Origin: Chrysaora quinquecirrha
Taxonomy: Eukaryota; Cnidaria; Scyphozoa; Semaeostomeae; Pelagiidae
NCBI GenBank assembly: GCA_014526335.1
Contig: JACTAT010000049.1
Coordinates: 2,478,258 to 2,542,257, forward strand
Direction of reading: 5' to 3'
DNA: 64,000 nt
In this document: one piece after another, positions 22,264 to 34,285 of the stretch
Layout of the letters: every line of letters begins with the position of its first letter
Numbering within the stretch: the first letter of the stretch is position 1
Made by a program: the position numbers and the translations under genes
The notes under the pieces: model-generated
Database searches by the model: none
Seen by the model: the letters and a program-made list of their open reading frames with translations, nothing else
Told to the model about the DNA's origin: nothing

Positions 22264-22849
22264 AAATCCTCAGGGGTGTAACAGGCAAAAAAATGTTCGA
22301 GATTTTACGGATTTCTGAAATACCTCTGACTATGCTACGGATTTCTTGATTTCTGCCAGAATTTCTAGCAATTTTTTGGATTTCAAAAGATTTCAGAATG
22401 AGTTTTCTTTGTTGGGCTCGTTTCAGTGTTAATTTATATCGCTTTATAAACAACATGTGCTTTCACACAATACACGCAAGTTTTGCTAAGGCTCAGTACT
22501 GAAAATTCCTGAACCCTATCTCACCAAGAGGGGCTTAGTGTGCACCCTATTAGACTTTAAGCTCATTCAATCAGTAGCAGCCTGGTATGGATCAGTAGCA
22601 GCCTAGTTGGAGTTTCTACTTCTTACCATCCACATTGTTAAATTGTCAGGGTTCTATATATAGTTGTGTCTCCATGCCAACAAATTTGCAATCGGACGCT
22701 TGATAGTCGCAATTCCCAAGAAATTTGAGCTTACTACGCTTAAGAGCATTGAAATCAGCAACAACAAGCAGGGACGTCACTTTATAATTTTTTGTGGGGT
22801 GTTAACAGTTTTGCCCTGCAAAAATTTTTCCGTAAAACAAGTTTATAGG

Positions 22850-23465
22850 CTACTCTTACTAGGTATCCTCTTAAGCTCTGCTGTGATTGGTTATTATACT
22901 CTACAAAGGTGGTATACTTTGCGTACTGTGGTGGTTAAGCTCTACTGTGATGGGTTATTATGCACTACACGCATTTTTTTTTATTATAAGGAAGTTTGGC
23001 TAAGGTTCAGTGCTGAAAATTCCTTAACTGGTGACCAAATTTGGGTACTCAAAGTTCCTTATTTAGAGACAAGTTGCTGCTGAAACTGATTTGATGATTG
23101 TGTCGTAGACAGGTATAGAGTAATCTCATACAGATTTTTTCCGCTTATCGGAGATAACATACATAATACATAACGTGTGCATTCAAAAATCTAATTTTTC
23201 AGATCCAGTACTAGAAATTCCTAAAGTTTTTGACTTTCCCAGTACTGCATTTCTTATATAAAGCACTTCCTTAAAGACAAAATGCGTGTACTGTGGGTGG
23301 TGGATTATTATGCTCTACTGTGGTGGATAAGCTCTACAGTGGTGAGGTATTATGCTCTACTGTGGTGGTATACTTTGCGTACTTTGGTAGATAAGCTCTA
23401 CTATAGTGGGTTATTATGCTCTACTGTGGTAGTACTTTTTGGCTACTGTGGGGGATAAGAAGTCA
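22850..23465 (+). repeat. TGTGGTGG-type minisatellite, second block, interrupted by a MITE
   Basis: Units such as TTATTATGCTCTACTGTGG repeat at 22860-22967 and 23289-23465. They share the consensus of the block at 5.6-7.0 kb. A MITE splits the array. Confidence 0.85.
22968..23288. mobile_element. TA-flanked MITE inside minisatellite
   Basis: The left end CACGCATTTTTTTTTATTAT and right end AAATGCGTG are inverted repeats. The flanks read GCACTA before and TACTGTGG after. The intact unit GCTCTACTGTGG elsewhere in the array shows that one TA was duplicated. Confidence 0.85.
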
Positions 23466-23769
23466 TAACAAAATCTTTCGATAAAGGGAGAAAAAACAAC
23501 AAAATGGAATCAAATCAAATGTCAATAAACTACAATCCTGGAAGAATTTTATGAGACAACTTTTGCTTTGAGAGTGCCTTTACCCTCCTCTTGTTTAATG
23601 TTGTGCTTATAACAAGTTGTCGCACTGTCATTTTTTTGGTGTTTCATGTTGTTTTAAACACTTTTCAGCATTGAAAAAGGGGGAAGGGAGCGAATTTTTC
23701 GGTCTCATAATTTTTGTCCATGATTGTAGTTGAGCTAGAATGCTAAGTTGATATATAATCTTATGATAC
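23466..23769. other. No supported gene
   Basis: AT-rich sequence between the minisatellite and the end of the DUF6589-type exon. The expected downstream exons of that gene are not recognisable here. Confidence 0.4.
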
Positions 23770-25111
23770 CTTAACTCTTGCCTTTGCTTTAAGTAGAAGT
23801 ATGCCAATCAATTTTTGAATGATATTCATATTGCTATTTCGCTGCCTGATCAAAACACCAAATGCAACTGTTATTTGAATGTTATTTCTTTTAGTAATTT
23901 TCTGTCGCAAATTTTTTTTACAAATTGAAATAAGGGCGGCGTACGTGAACGGTGACTTGCTCTTGATTTCATTCCCTAAGTCCTGCATTGTTGTTTCTTT
24001 TATTGTGCCATAGTTTTGAGCTCTGAATTTTGAACGAAAAGATGGTGCTGCTATAGTTTTGCCCTCTTCCCATATGATTTTTTCAATTATTTTGATGATG
24101 GCCAACTTGAAATTCTCATCTTTAACCAAATGTTTAGCAGCTGCATAAAATCTGTGCTTTCTCAATGATTTCATTGCTCTTTGTAAGCTGCTCTGTTTTT
24201 TTTCTTTTTGCTGTGATTTAACCTTTAGAAGAATTACACGAAATAAAGAATTAATCTATTTTTCTTTAAAATCCCTAGTTTTTTAAAACCAATGTTTTTA
24301 TGCTTAAGATAAAACAAAGAAAGTTTTTCTCGGTGAACAAGGGAAATGAAATCATATCATGAATCATATCATTTCATAGATAGCAAGAATCTTGCAAATT
24401 CAGTACCATCTATTTCAAGGAATAAAAAAAAACATTTGCAACACAATACCAGTGACATACAATATAAATTAAGATGAAGTGAATTTATCAGACAATACAA
24501 TCAAGGGCTGGTTGTTATATCAATGTAATCCATGATGGATAGTTCAATATTGATTACAATGTCCATTGTTCACATGAATATTTCTGGAACAAATTTTTTG
24601 CAATCAAATGAAAATCCAGTGAAAATTACATCAGCAATGGAAACAGAAAATTGAAATATATCAAAATTATCTAATTAATGTATCTACTTACTGGTCCTTT
24701 GGATTTTATCTTAACTTGCTTTTTTGTAGAAGATTTTTCTTTCTCTACACCATCAAAACACAATTGCAAACGTGGTCTTTTCAAAACAGGGGAGGAAATA
24801 CCAGATTCTGTTCCTTTCCTTGGAGTGAATTCAGTTTCCATAACCTCTACACCATTTCGAAAACAATTCATTTGATGGTTACCATGGCTTCTTAGCTCTT
24901 GTTCTATTTTAGCAACTTTTTCCTTAGCATTTATCATTTTTTCAATTTCTCTATGACATTTCTTGCAAATGAAAACATCAGTTTTTTTTAACCAAAATAA
25001 GTTATCTTGAATATTATTGCATCCGAAAACTTCTAACAAACATCTGGACACTGGATTATCTGCAAAAATTCTTTTCTGCTTTGGCAATAATTTTGCACAA
25101 CAACTTATACA
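23770..25111 (-). CDS. DUF6589-type protein, N-terminal zinc-finger exon and following exon
   Basis: Exon A is 25111-24692 (acceptor TTAG before 25111, donor GTAAG after 24692). Exon B is 24210-23770 (acceptor CACAG, donor GTATC). Both are in phase 0 and join in frame. Exon A carries paired cysteines (CISC near its start, ICKKC about 45 residues on), like the atypical N-terminal finger of this family. Exon B has the conserved KHRFYAAAKHLV start, then IKSKSPFTYAALIS and a FGVLIRQRNSNMNIIQKLIG stretch. From memory this pattern belongs to DUF6589-domain proteins, which are numerous in cnidarians. The first exon with a start codon and the main C-terminal domain are not seen, so the gene is partial here. 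Function is unknown; a transposon origin is plausible. Confidence 0.6.
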
Positions 25112-26294
25112 CTAACTACTATTTATTGATAAAGTATTCATCTTTGTACAGATGATTTAAAACAAAAAATGAACGACAAAATAGAATATTCATGTTATCA
25201 TATTCAGTATCAAGGCGTAAGATAAAGTAAGTAATAGTAACGGTTATGGTAATGGAAATGGTAATTCTAACTGCTTACCTCACGTTCTATTTGCTGACGT
25301 GATGACGATGTCCTAGCAATACAACATAGGTATCTATTTTCTTCTGCCTGACAAAATGAAGAAGCGAGTGTGTTCATCAAAAGTACTAGCCTGCGCAATG
25401 TGAGCAACAGCCAATTCAGACCCAAACCTGAAAATAAACAAAATCACTACATATATTGTCATAAAAACGTAAACCAGAAAGTGAAAAGTAGAATTTGCTC
25501 AATTTTCACCCCCAAAGTTACAAAAGATTTACAAAATGTCTGCAGCCAACCTGAACAAACTACGTTCTGCAGCATAACAACCATTTGGTAGTCGGTCTGG
25601 TCTGGCTTTTATCCATCTGACATAATTGAAAACGGGGTTGTCGTCTTTTGTCCGTTTTCAGTAACTGGAATTCCACAAGTCTCTGTTTTAGCGACCTATC
25701 AGTGTTAAGGAGCATAACAGAGGCTTGTGTAGCGAGTCTAGTCATACTTGTCAAATTGGCGCGCAATTCAAATAGGATGATAACAACAACAACAACTGAA
25801 TGACATCATTAGGAGTGACATCATTAGGGGTGGTTATTTTTATGTTGAATTAAAATGACAAATACATATGTAAAAATTTTAAAAGTATCGAAAAAAATTA
25901 TTTTCTCTATAGAACTATGAGCAAGAATACACAAGCGTGAGCAACGCGCGTTAACAGTGAGCTAGAATGAGCAACCAATTCTCACAAAGAGGTTGCCCTC
26001 ATTATCAAAATATAACTCCTCATCGTAGCTCACTGTTAGAGCACGCTATTCACATTTGTGCAATCTTGTTTAATGTTTCTATGAGAAAAAAATATTTCGA
26101 GATGAAAATTACTTCTTGGCTGGCAACCAAAATCATAGTTATTAAATTGGCGCGCAATTCAAATAGGAAGATCAAAGCAGCAACAACGGAATGACATCAT
26201 ATGTCTAATTGAAATTTTCTTTTAGATAAGGTCTTTTTACAGAAGATATTTAATTGAAGTGAATGAAAGATATTTGTATTGGTAATTGTTCAAA
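25112..26294. repeat. Intergenic DNA with a duplicated CAA-tailed repeat
   Basis: GGCGCGCAATTCAAATAGGA followed by a CAA-rich run and TGACATCAT occurs at about 25757-25808 and again at 26149-26200. It probably marks the 3' end of a short interspersed element. No gene is supported in the interval. Confidence 0.5.
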
Positions 26295-27971
26295 TTATGC
26301 ACTGATTCGAGTTAACAGTTCCGCGCACTTATTGAGGGAATCTGCAGTTCTTTTTTCGTAAAACTTGAACCTCGGGTCTCGCAGCATGCTTGTCCATTTG
26401 CCAAATCCATATACCTTTAAACCTTTCTTTAAGAAATAATCTTCCTCTTTGGTATAAGGAACTCTTGAACTGACTATTGACTTGACCTTGACTTTACTTG
26501 CTTTCCTTACTTGAGGTTGATAAACTGGAGATATAACAGCACTTTTGTTTTCTGAATCACATGGTGAATTTAATGGCTGTATTCCTTCAAAAACTGTTTT
26601 GATGTTATTATGTTCCCGATCTGTTTTCGTTTTACTTTCAGTGTCCCGAATTTCACTTTTGCTGGAAAATACAACTCGTTTCACTATCTTGTCCACTTCG
26701 TTGTTCCAAAGTTTTTCCATCCGAAGCATCCCTTTTTTATATGAACGAACAGATTCTCTATGGCCTTTCTAAAATTATTATTCATCACAAACTTCCCATC
26801 TAGCAGTGTTTCAATGGAACACTAGCTGTCTATAACAGTTTCAAGTCTTTTCTGTAAAACAGCTGCGGACGGGGTTGGCTTTGTACGCAAGGGACCACTG
26901 TCTCCTTCCTGCCCAAATATTGATTTTAAATCATGGCACATTCTATTCTGATATGGACTTGACTTATCCAAACTTCTTGTAAGCCTTTGAAGAGCATGAA
27001 GCAAATCTAATTTTACTTTTATGTCTTTACTTTTAAGCTCTTTGATCTTTTTTCCCCACTTGCAACAATTGTCTATCACATAAGATTCAAGTTTCGGGAA
27101 AGAGCTTTGAAGCCTTTCTTTCAAGTTTATCAGTAAGTCTGATACGAAACTAAACTTCTCTCTTTTTGTAAATTGCCACGTGACTACCTCCTTATTTTCG
27201 TTCATTACAATAAATAAAGAGTTGAGTAGTCTTAGCCATTTCGAGTCCAAGTCCTGGTGCACGCCAATGTTCACGGATACCTGAAAAATAAAAGTTACGG
27301 CATTTATTACCCATGATTTTGACAAGTTTTCCCAATTATTATTCTCTGCACTACAATTAAAATTATTATATCACAAATGTTAGAAAGTGTACACAATAAA
27401 GCTCGGCCCAACTAATGAGCAGCATTTCAGAACAATGTATTCTGAACACCGGAGACCCAATAGTATTAATATCATGAATCATGTACCCTACAATAATTTT
27501 TGTTTTTTAGATATGTGGTTGCTGTTGTGGCTCGAAAAAAGTCCCATTATATTAACTTTTGTTTGCAATAAAAAACCTATCTTGGTGATGATTGAATGGG
27601 CAATCGAGGTGAAGCGGAGGGACTTACAGTATATAGTGAATCTAACTTCACAGTGCGTGGTTTGAGGGAGCAAGCTGCCACCATTAACAAGAGCACAAGG
27701 CTGTTCTTGCCTTGGCTAAATTTTTGGTAATGGTTTGCCGCTGGCATATTCAAAATGGTACCGTTGGCTAGACTAATTTTTATGAAAAAGGGTACCCTTG
27801 GCTAGAGAAATTTCTACCAAAATTATACCCTTTGCTAGACGAATATGCTAGGAATTGTTGGCCTTAGTCGGAAAATTCAAAGGTCGATTTGTTTCTTTTA
27901 CCAGTTTCTTCTGAAAATGCTGAAGATAAAATTTCTACTTTCGAAGGCTAAAAGATGAAATCACATCGCCG

Positions 27972-28056
27972 CTCCATTGCCAAATATGATACCATTGGCA
28001 AGACCAAAATTACAGAAAAATTGGTCTTGCTAACAGTATCAAATTTGGCAATGGAG
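27972..28056. repeat. 85-nt near-perfect hairpin in an intron
   Basis: CTCCATTGCCAAATATGATA ... ATTGGCAAGACCAA pairs with TTGGTCTTGCTAACAGTATC ... TTTGGCAATGGAG around a roughly 10-nt loop. Related GGTACCNTTGGCTAGA words repeat just upstream (27757-27840). It lies within the intron 28409-27281 of the decayed minus-strand gene. Confidence 0.8.
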
Positions 28057-28256
28057 TCTTTGGAATTGTGAAAATAGCATCGAAAAACAAACTTCTATTA
28101 CACCATAAGTGTCTATTTTTACAAAAAATTTGCATACATTGAATTGCAATTACCTGTTTTGACACTAAAAAATTTTGATCCCCTAAAAACTGCTAAGAAG
28201 CTTTCAGTACAAAAATACTCCAAAAACTAAGTAACTTCGAGTACTGAAAAAATTTT

Positions 28257-28280
28257 GGTTTCTCATAAAAAAAGAGTGTA
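28257..28280. repeat. Solitary right end of the TA-flanked MITE family
   Basis: GGTTTCTCATAAAAAAAGAG followed by TGTA matches the terminal repeat of the members at 12.3 and 16.0 kb. The partner end was not found upstream, where TTAAG-type interior words are sparse. Confidence 0.5.
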
Positions 28281-29040
28281 TGTACTGTAGGGCTTCATCT
28301 CATCTTCAGAGTGCTACATGTGAAAATATTTTTATTAACTTAGTAAAAACTATTCAGTGGAAAATTTCATGATATAAAAACATGAAAATTTAAAAATAAA
28401 AACTCACCTTAAAGGTATGATCAGCCATTAGTGCTGCTGCTTTGGTTTTTCTCATGCAAGAGTCGAATGCACCACGATATTGTCCACACCAATAAAAAAA
28501 GTCTTTTGATAGTTTCTTCATCTGGTACACCATTTATCATAAGATCTTTCACTTTTTCCACTGTGTTTTTTATCTCTAATTCATTAGGTTCTTTACCTGT
28601 TCATATAAAGCCCATGACTAAATCATTGGTATATTTCTCCTCACTTAAAGAAAAAAAATCGAGGACCTTCTGTTTCATCATTTATGCAACTTGAGAGAAG
28701 GATATTCCTTGTGACACTTCATCCACTATACCAGCGAAGACCATTTTGAAGAAGGAACATTTTCTTATATGTCGCAAGTATCCTTACCAATGACTTCGAT
28801 CAGCCTACTGTCCGTTGTTTTTATTCTGTGTCCTTCTTCCGAAACAGCCCCAGGACATGCATATTCTCTTGCAACAAGGAAACATACACCATTACTGTTT
28901 AAAACTATTCTGGGGTTCCTTGAACTCAAACTTCCATTCATCCACTGATGAGTAGGACTCAAAGCTTTGGAATGATCAGGGCACATTAAAGGTTGCTGAG
29001 TATTATGAATAAAGCGCTGGAAAGGGTCCCAGAGAAACAA

Positions 29041-29884
29041 ACGTGGGCAGAATTTAGTATGAAATTTTGCAAAATTCTGCTTTCGAATTTAGTATGAAAG
29101 TCTCTACCTTGAAATTTTGCAAAATCTCTGTAGTCTGTGAAGGCTGCTCCTCGAAAAGGTCTTATTATTACTGTATTTCCTCGAATAGGCACCCACATCC
29201 AAAGAGCACTTCGCTACATTAAGGCTCCTACCAAATTTATTTTGGAAAAAGTTAAAGAGTTTGTAAATTAAATTGTAGTAGCTTAAAAAAGGTGGTCAAT
29301 AGTGACCAACGGCCTAATCCAAAGTATTTTCATTTCCAAAGTTAATGTCGCAGTCATTATTTTAATGTTAGGGTTATTTTCATGTTATTATAGAGAACAA
29401 ACATACATACTGAGCCTCATGTATTCAAAGACAAAGGGAACAATTTTTAGGACAAGGGGAGGGCAACTGATATGAAATTTGGACCAAGTGTAGGGTTATT
29501 TCTCAAAGCTAGGAAGTTTTGCTCTAATTTGAAGCGCAGTTGTTTTAGCTTTGCTTTCAAATATAATTTGTTGAAATGTCAATTTTCACAAATTAGTTTT
29601 GGGAACATTTAACAGGTGAGTGAATTTTTCACATGACCGAAGAGTGTGCTTCTAAAAATGTCACTCTGCTTCCTTATAAAAAAACCGGAATCCAAAATGT
29701 CTGAATTTAAAACTAGTTTTAGAAAATGTGATTGGATTTTTTTTTCTATCTTGCCCTTGTTTATTTGCTTACCTGCAAAATTAGTGTTTGTGAGAAAAGA
29801 CTCTTTGTTGTTTACCTGAAAAATGTTTCCATAGCTGTAATCTTCCTAAAAATACTGAAAACTAAATTTTAGCAAAATATTTAT
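29041..29884. other. Intergenic; contains a TATTTCCTCGAATAGGC repeat unit
   Basis: Positions 29168-29200 carry TACTGTATTTCCTCGAATAG, a unit that from memory is a very common dispersed repeat in anthozoan genomes. It makes the short minus-strand ORF at 28986-29198. Nothing else is recognised. Confidence 0.45.
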
Positions 29885-30705
29885 TAGAAATGTGCGTGAC
29901 TTGGGAGTGACAATGAGTGCAGATGCATCTTTTACTGAACACATCAACAATGTTGTCGATACAGCAAAGAAAACAATATCCACAATATTAAGAACTTTTA
30001 AGTCATGAGAGCCACAGTTGATGATTACAATGTGGAAATCTGTGGTACTACCCCAGCTTCAATATTGTTCACAGTCATGGAGTCCCACAAAGAAACAGGA
30101 TATTGTGAATCTTGAACTATTACAAAAAAACTATCTCCGGAAAATATCAGGACCATATGAACTTGATTACTGGGAACGATTGAAAAAATTCAGCATATTC
30201 TCTTTGCAAAGACGACGTGAACACTATCAAATAATATATGTATGGAAGATGCTTGAAAATCTAGTATCGAACATTGGTGTTGCTGGTGCAAACTCGTTAC
30301 GGAATGGGCGCACCTGCATCATCCCAGCTTTGAAACGTGATGCCACCCAAAGGATTCAAAATTTACGTGAATCAAGCTTAGCTGAGCAGGGAGCACGACT
30401 GTTTAAATGTCTACCCAGAAATCTACGAGATATGGCTGGGCAGAGCATTGACATGTTCAAGCGAAATCTGGATAAATTTCTCAGATTAGTCCCAGATGAA
30501 CCTCCTGTACCTGGATACACAGCAATGCGCAAAACAGATTCGAACAGCTTATTGGATTTCCGAAGCATTATTAGAGGCATTACACTTAAAATCGATACAG
30601 TGAAAGGGATGTGATGTTCACTACTTGGCGGATGAGACAACTCTACCACCAATCAGTATTTGACTGTAAAAATTTGCATAATAGTAATAAAAATAATAAT
30701 AAATG
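29885..30705 (+). pseudogene. 5'-truncated LINE, reverse-transcriptase C-terminus with TAA-rich tail
   Basis: The frame carries VRDLGVTMSADASFTEHI (29890-29945), the post-palm motif of CR1/Jockey-like RTs. After one TGA at 30006 it continues to LPQLQYCSQSWSPTKKQD, RRREHYQIIYVWKMLE and a C-terminal domain, ending at 30614. The 3' end runs into an AATAATAA-type repeat at 30680-30705, as is usual for such LINEs. The catalytic palm is missing. Confidence 0.85.
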
Positions 30706-31678
30706 TCATGCTTTAACAACTGGGCTTCACATAAGCATTTAGGTAAGCATTTACAAACCTGGGTAACATGAGTGTTTATTGCTTTCCATTGCACGATTAA
30801 CGTTGGGAATAAACCATACTAAATGAGGAAGAATATAATGTAACTTGACTTACCATGCACTTCAGGAGAGATAGTACAGAGAGGGATTCGGGGATGGTTT
30901 GAACACGATTGATATATCTAGGAAAGACGATAACAACTGTTAAATATCATGTAAAATAGAGTAAAATTAGGAAGTAGAAAATGCCATGCTGAGATATAGT
31001 AAATAAGGATTCTGTATACGTTATTATCAGAGATGGAGAGATGGGTGTTTAAATATGTGGGACAATTGGTTGAGAATATGCTGCAATGAAGGAAGTATTG
31101 ACATAGGCCTGAACTTACCGTAGAGCTACGAATCAACAATAAGGAGGAGTCTACTGTGCACAACTGCAGTAAAAAGGAAAGAATATTATTAAAAAAAATA
31201 GCATGAAATGAATTTGTAGAAATGAAATGAGAAAAACGGTAAGTATTAAAAATGATACAAATCATGTCGCAAATATTGCGTTAGAAGTTTTCTGTCTTCC
31301 TGTGTGCTAAAATCGACCATGGAACTGGAAATAGTCATGCTTGAACAGCCACAGGAATGCACAGGCATTGAATTGTGTGGTTTACTAAAGGATAGGTCTA
31401 ATTGTTGTAATAACGATTGAAGTAAGTAATGATGATGATGATGATGATGCTGATTATGGTGATGTTGATGAGAATGATGATGATAATAATGGTGATAATG
31501 AAGTAAGAGAGAGGACAAAGGGAATCGGTCACATGATATGGTTGGGAGGGAAATGTTATAAAAAGCGAAGTTATTGGCATTGGCAATTGTAGATGTATTC
31601 AGCGCTAAAGATAAGAGTGTAAAACTTTTTTAAGTTTCACTGAAAATAGACAAATGTATTAAGGATTTTCAAGGGTGA
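30706..31678. other. No supported gene; ATG/GAT microsatellite
   Basis: An impure GAT trinucleotide run lies at 31428-31500; its complement yields spurious His/Tyr-rich ORFs. The rest is AT-rich without recognisable coding. Confidence 0.5.
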
Positions 31679-32143
31679 ATGAAAGAGGCAGTGGAACATA
31701 TTGAGGGTGGAATTGAGGAATTCAAAGAGAAAATGGATGGAGCTTTGTATCAGTTTATGGTGAAGGGCAATGAGGCTGTGGGAAAACACAGGACAGACAG
31801 GGCGATAAGGCGACTTAGGAAGACGTATGAGAATTGGACGAACCATGTAAAGATTGGAAAGAAAAGGATGTTGGAGAGCATGAATGGTATAGAAAGGGAA
31901 AGAAAGAAGAAGATTCAATAGGAGGAAGATCGGAAGCTCGGTATAGCAATGGGGGAAGAAAAGGAGGAAACAGAACAAAAAAGAAAACTGATGAAGGATG
32001 AAGTCAAGACAAAGGCGGAGAACTTGCGTCTTAAAGCTAAGGAGTTGGAGGATTCATTTCTGCCTGAAGATGCTGAGGGGATGGAGGGGCCTTTGCTTTC
32101 TGGAGATGAGGAAATACCGAAAGCAGAAAATTGCGAGAACTGA
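31679..32143 (+). pseudogene. Charged coiled-coil ORF with one in-frame stop
   Basis: Two ORFs (31679-31921 and 31949-32143) share one frame and are separated only by a TAG at 31919-31921. Together they give about 155 codons of Lys/Glu-rich, helical sequence (for example TENWTNH-like, then KRKLMKDEVKTKAENLRLKA) ending in an acidic tail (EDAEGMEGPLLSGDEE). ATG directly follows an in-frame TGA. No family is recognised; it could be a decayed gene or a retrocopy. Confidence 0.35.
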
Positions 32144-34285
32144 ACGTCTGAACTGAACATTATTTTATATCTTGTATAATCTTATATCTTGCTATTTGAT
32201 TTTTTGATGCGATTGATACGTAGCCCTAGTAATGTTTCTGTGCTCGTTATTTTATTGGAAATAGGTTCCCTATAATCATGTAGATTGGTCAGGTGCACCT
32301 GAAGGGGGATTTTAGTTTGGAATGTTGGAAAATATGAAACGGAGAATCTTTCGATTGCTTTGAAATGGAGAAATTTGTGGTTTCTGAGTAAAAATGAATT
32401 TTCATGCCTTGGAAATTAATAGGTTAAGTACAGGAAAGGAAAAGTTTATTTGGGTACAAAAGCTTGGAGAAAATAAAGGTCAGGTTATTGACTTGATAAT
32501 AGTAATAAGATAAAGCACGAGAACCTCATATTCATGCATTGGCATGCATTTTTATTCATTGGATAAGCGGATAAGGAAAACTATGGGTAATTGAGTAGAA
32601 ATGAAGGAGGCAAAGCACCACTCAGATTTTTTATTTATTCCTCTGCAGTTTTGTTTAAATGCAAATTAATAGGTGAAGTAGGGGAAGAAAGAAATTAATT
32701 TGGGTACATAAGCTTGGAGAAGAAAAAGTTTAGCTTATTGAGTTAAAAATAAGAAGGAGAACCCAGAGTAGCTCTTTGCAGTAATTCGTCTTTTCATTCA
32801 TTCTTGTGAATTGTTATTGCAATAGAAATGAATAGGCAGAGAAAGGAAAGGAAAAGTGCATGTTTGAATAAACGTAATCTTTATGTTATACACGTTTCTA
32901 TTGATTCAATCCATAGAAGTCAGAAGAGATTTTCCTGTTTATTTGTTGAGCTATGTTTTATGACCATTGAGGGTAAGAATAGGTGAAGTGGGAGAAGGGA
33001 AACGTTTCTAAGGTGCATATCAGGAGAGACGTACCTCTTATCTTATTAATGTTTCTATAAACCCAGTCCATAGAAGTTTTTACAGGGGGGCATTCCCTAC
33101 GATGAGAAAGGTTTCTAAAGTGGATACCAGAGAAAACCATTATTATCATGAAATTATTATCATTAAAACAACTGTATCATTATAAAAACTGACAATCTGT
33201 ATTTTTTCATGATAGCAAATTGCATTCAAATCGATGATGAAGTTCAAATGAACCGTTGCTAAAGAGTTTAATATTGGCAAAGATGTCTGCTCTAATTTCG
33301 GCAATGAGAGCCTTAAAGTCCTTAGTAAAGAACAAATACGGTAGGATTCTTTTTCTGTAATTTTTCTGTAATTTTTCGTCACAATTGATTCTGCTAGTGT
33401 GGGCCATTATGTTACTTGGCTCAATGGAGATCTTTACAAGCAAAATTTTTGTGCTAGTGGCTCCAGATTATTGAAAGTGTGAAGAAAATCATGGGAACCA
33501 GTTTTGCATGCACGTTAGTCACGTGCTATGATGTCATCAAGTTCGACGGTCAAAAAAAACTTTTTTCCAAATTTTTAAAATATCTATATACCATTATATA
33601 GAGCCTAAAAAACTGAACAATTAATGCTAAAAAATTATACCTTAAAAATGAAAGCCAAATGAGTTACGAAAGTTTAAAGTTTTTAATATTCAGGGGGTAA
33701 GATCAGAAATTTTGATGTAATTTGTTGCGAAAAAAGCAAAAATACGACCTACTTCAATGTAAATAATGGATTCATACATCAAAAAAGAATCTGACATGCT
33801 ATTTTGATCAGCTTAAATGGCTTAAGATGGAATTGAGTGTGAGATATGGCCTTATTTTATAATTTTTTGAACCCCCTGGAATAATATTAATTGTATATCT
33901 AGTCGAATCATACTCCTTGTTGTGGTACAATTGATATAAGTCAGCATCATAAATGAGTAACAATCACAAGGCTGTAGTAGTGATTATATAATGGATATAG
34001 TCTTCTATGGAGAAGCTCATTCTCTAATAAAATGTTGCCATTCATTCATATTGATCTCGTCAAACCTTATTAAGGTGAAATTCCCATTGATATAGCCTGA
34101 TTAAATCCGTAGCAAAATCTAACAGGGTTAACTCCAAAGGGATAAGCAAATTAGGTGCTGGTCTGCTTGTACATAGTATAAGAATCAAAGGTACTTAGGT
34201 ACAAAGTCTTCACTCGAGGATTCAGTCATAGTCATCATCACTTCTGGTTTCTATTTGATTTTCATTTTCATAGCCCTCCTCATCT
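32144..34285. repeat. Non-coding; degenerate repeats of about 150-255 bp in the first half
   Basis: AATAGGTGAAGT(A/G)GG followed by GGGTACA(A/T)AAGCTTGGAGAA occurs near 32415 and 32665, with shorter echoes near 32832 and 32977. From 33150 to 34285 nothing is recognised beyond AT-rich sequence. Confidence 0.5.

Larger units (their letters stand above)
26295..29040 (-). pseudogene. Decayed gene: zinc-ribbon N-part, RNase H-like core, Myb/SANT C-terminus
   Basis: In gene order: 29040-28765 encodes MCPDHSKALSPTHQW ... NPRIVL ... EYACPG, like the DUF6729-type zinc ribbon of a multi-exon invertebrate family. 28690-28410 continues to a clear donor (GTGAGT) after ADHTFK. The acceptor at 27281 resumes in phase with VSVNIGVHQD. 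The exon at 27280-26822 has YVIDNCCKWGKK and VKLDLLHALQRL, an RNase H/DDE-like pattern, then IENLFVHIKKGC to 26760. Finally 26560-26295 carries a SANT domain (VPYTKEEDYFLKKGLKVYGF ... KWTSMLRD). Damage includes a TGA near 28610, a one-base offset at a T7 run near 28498, a TAG at 26822 and a frame change before the SANT part. It is likely a dead copy, though the splice sites survive. Confidence 0.65.

Noticed and set aside
31246..31586. His/Tyr/Ile-rich minus-strand ORFs
   Set aside because: Complement of an impure GAT repeat.
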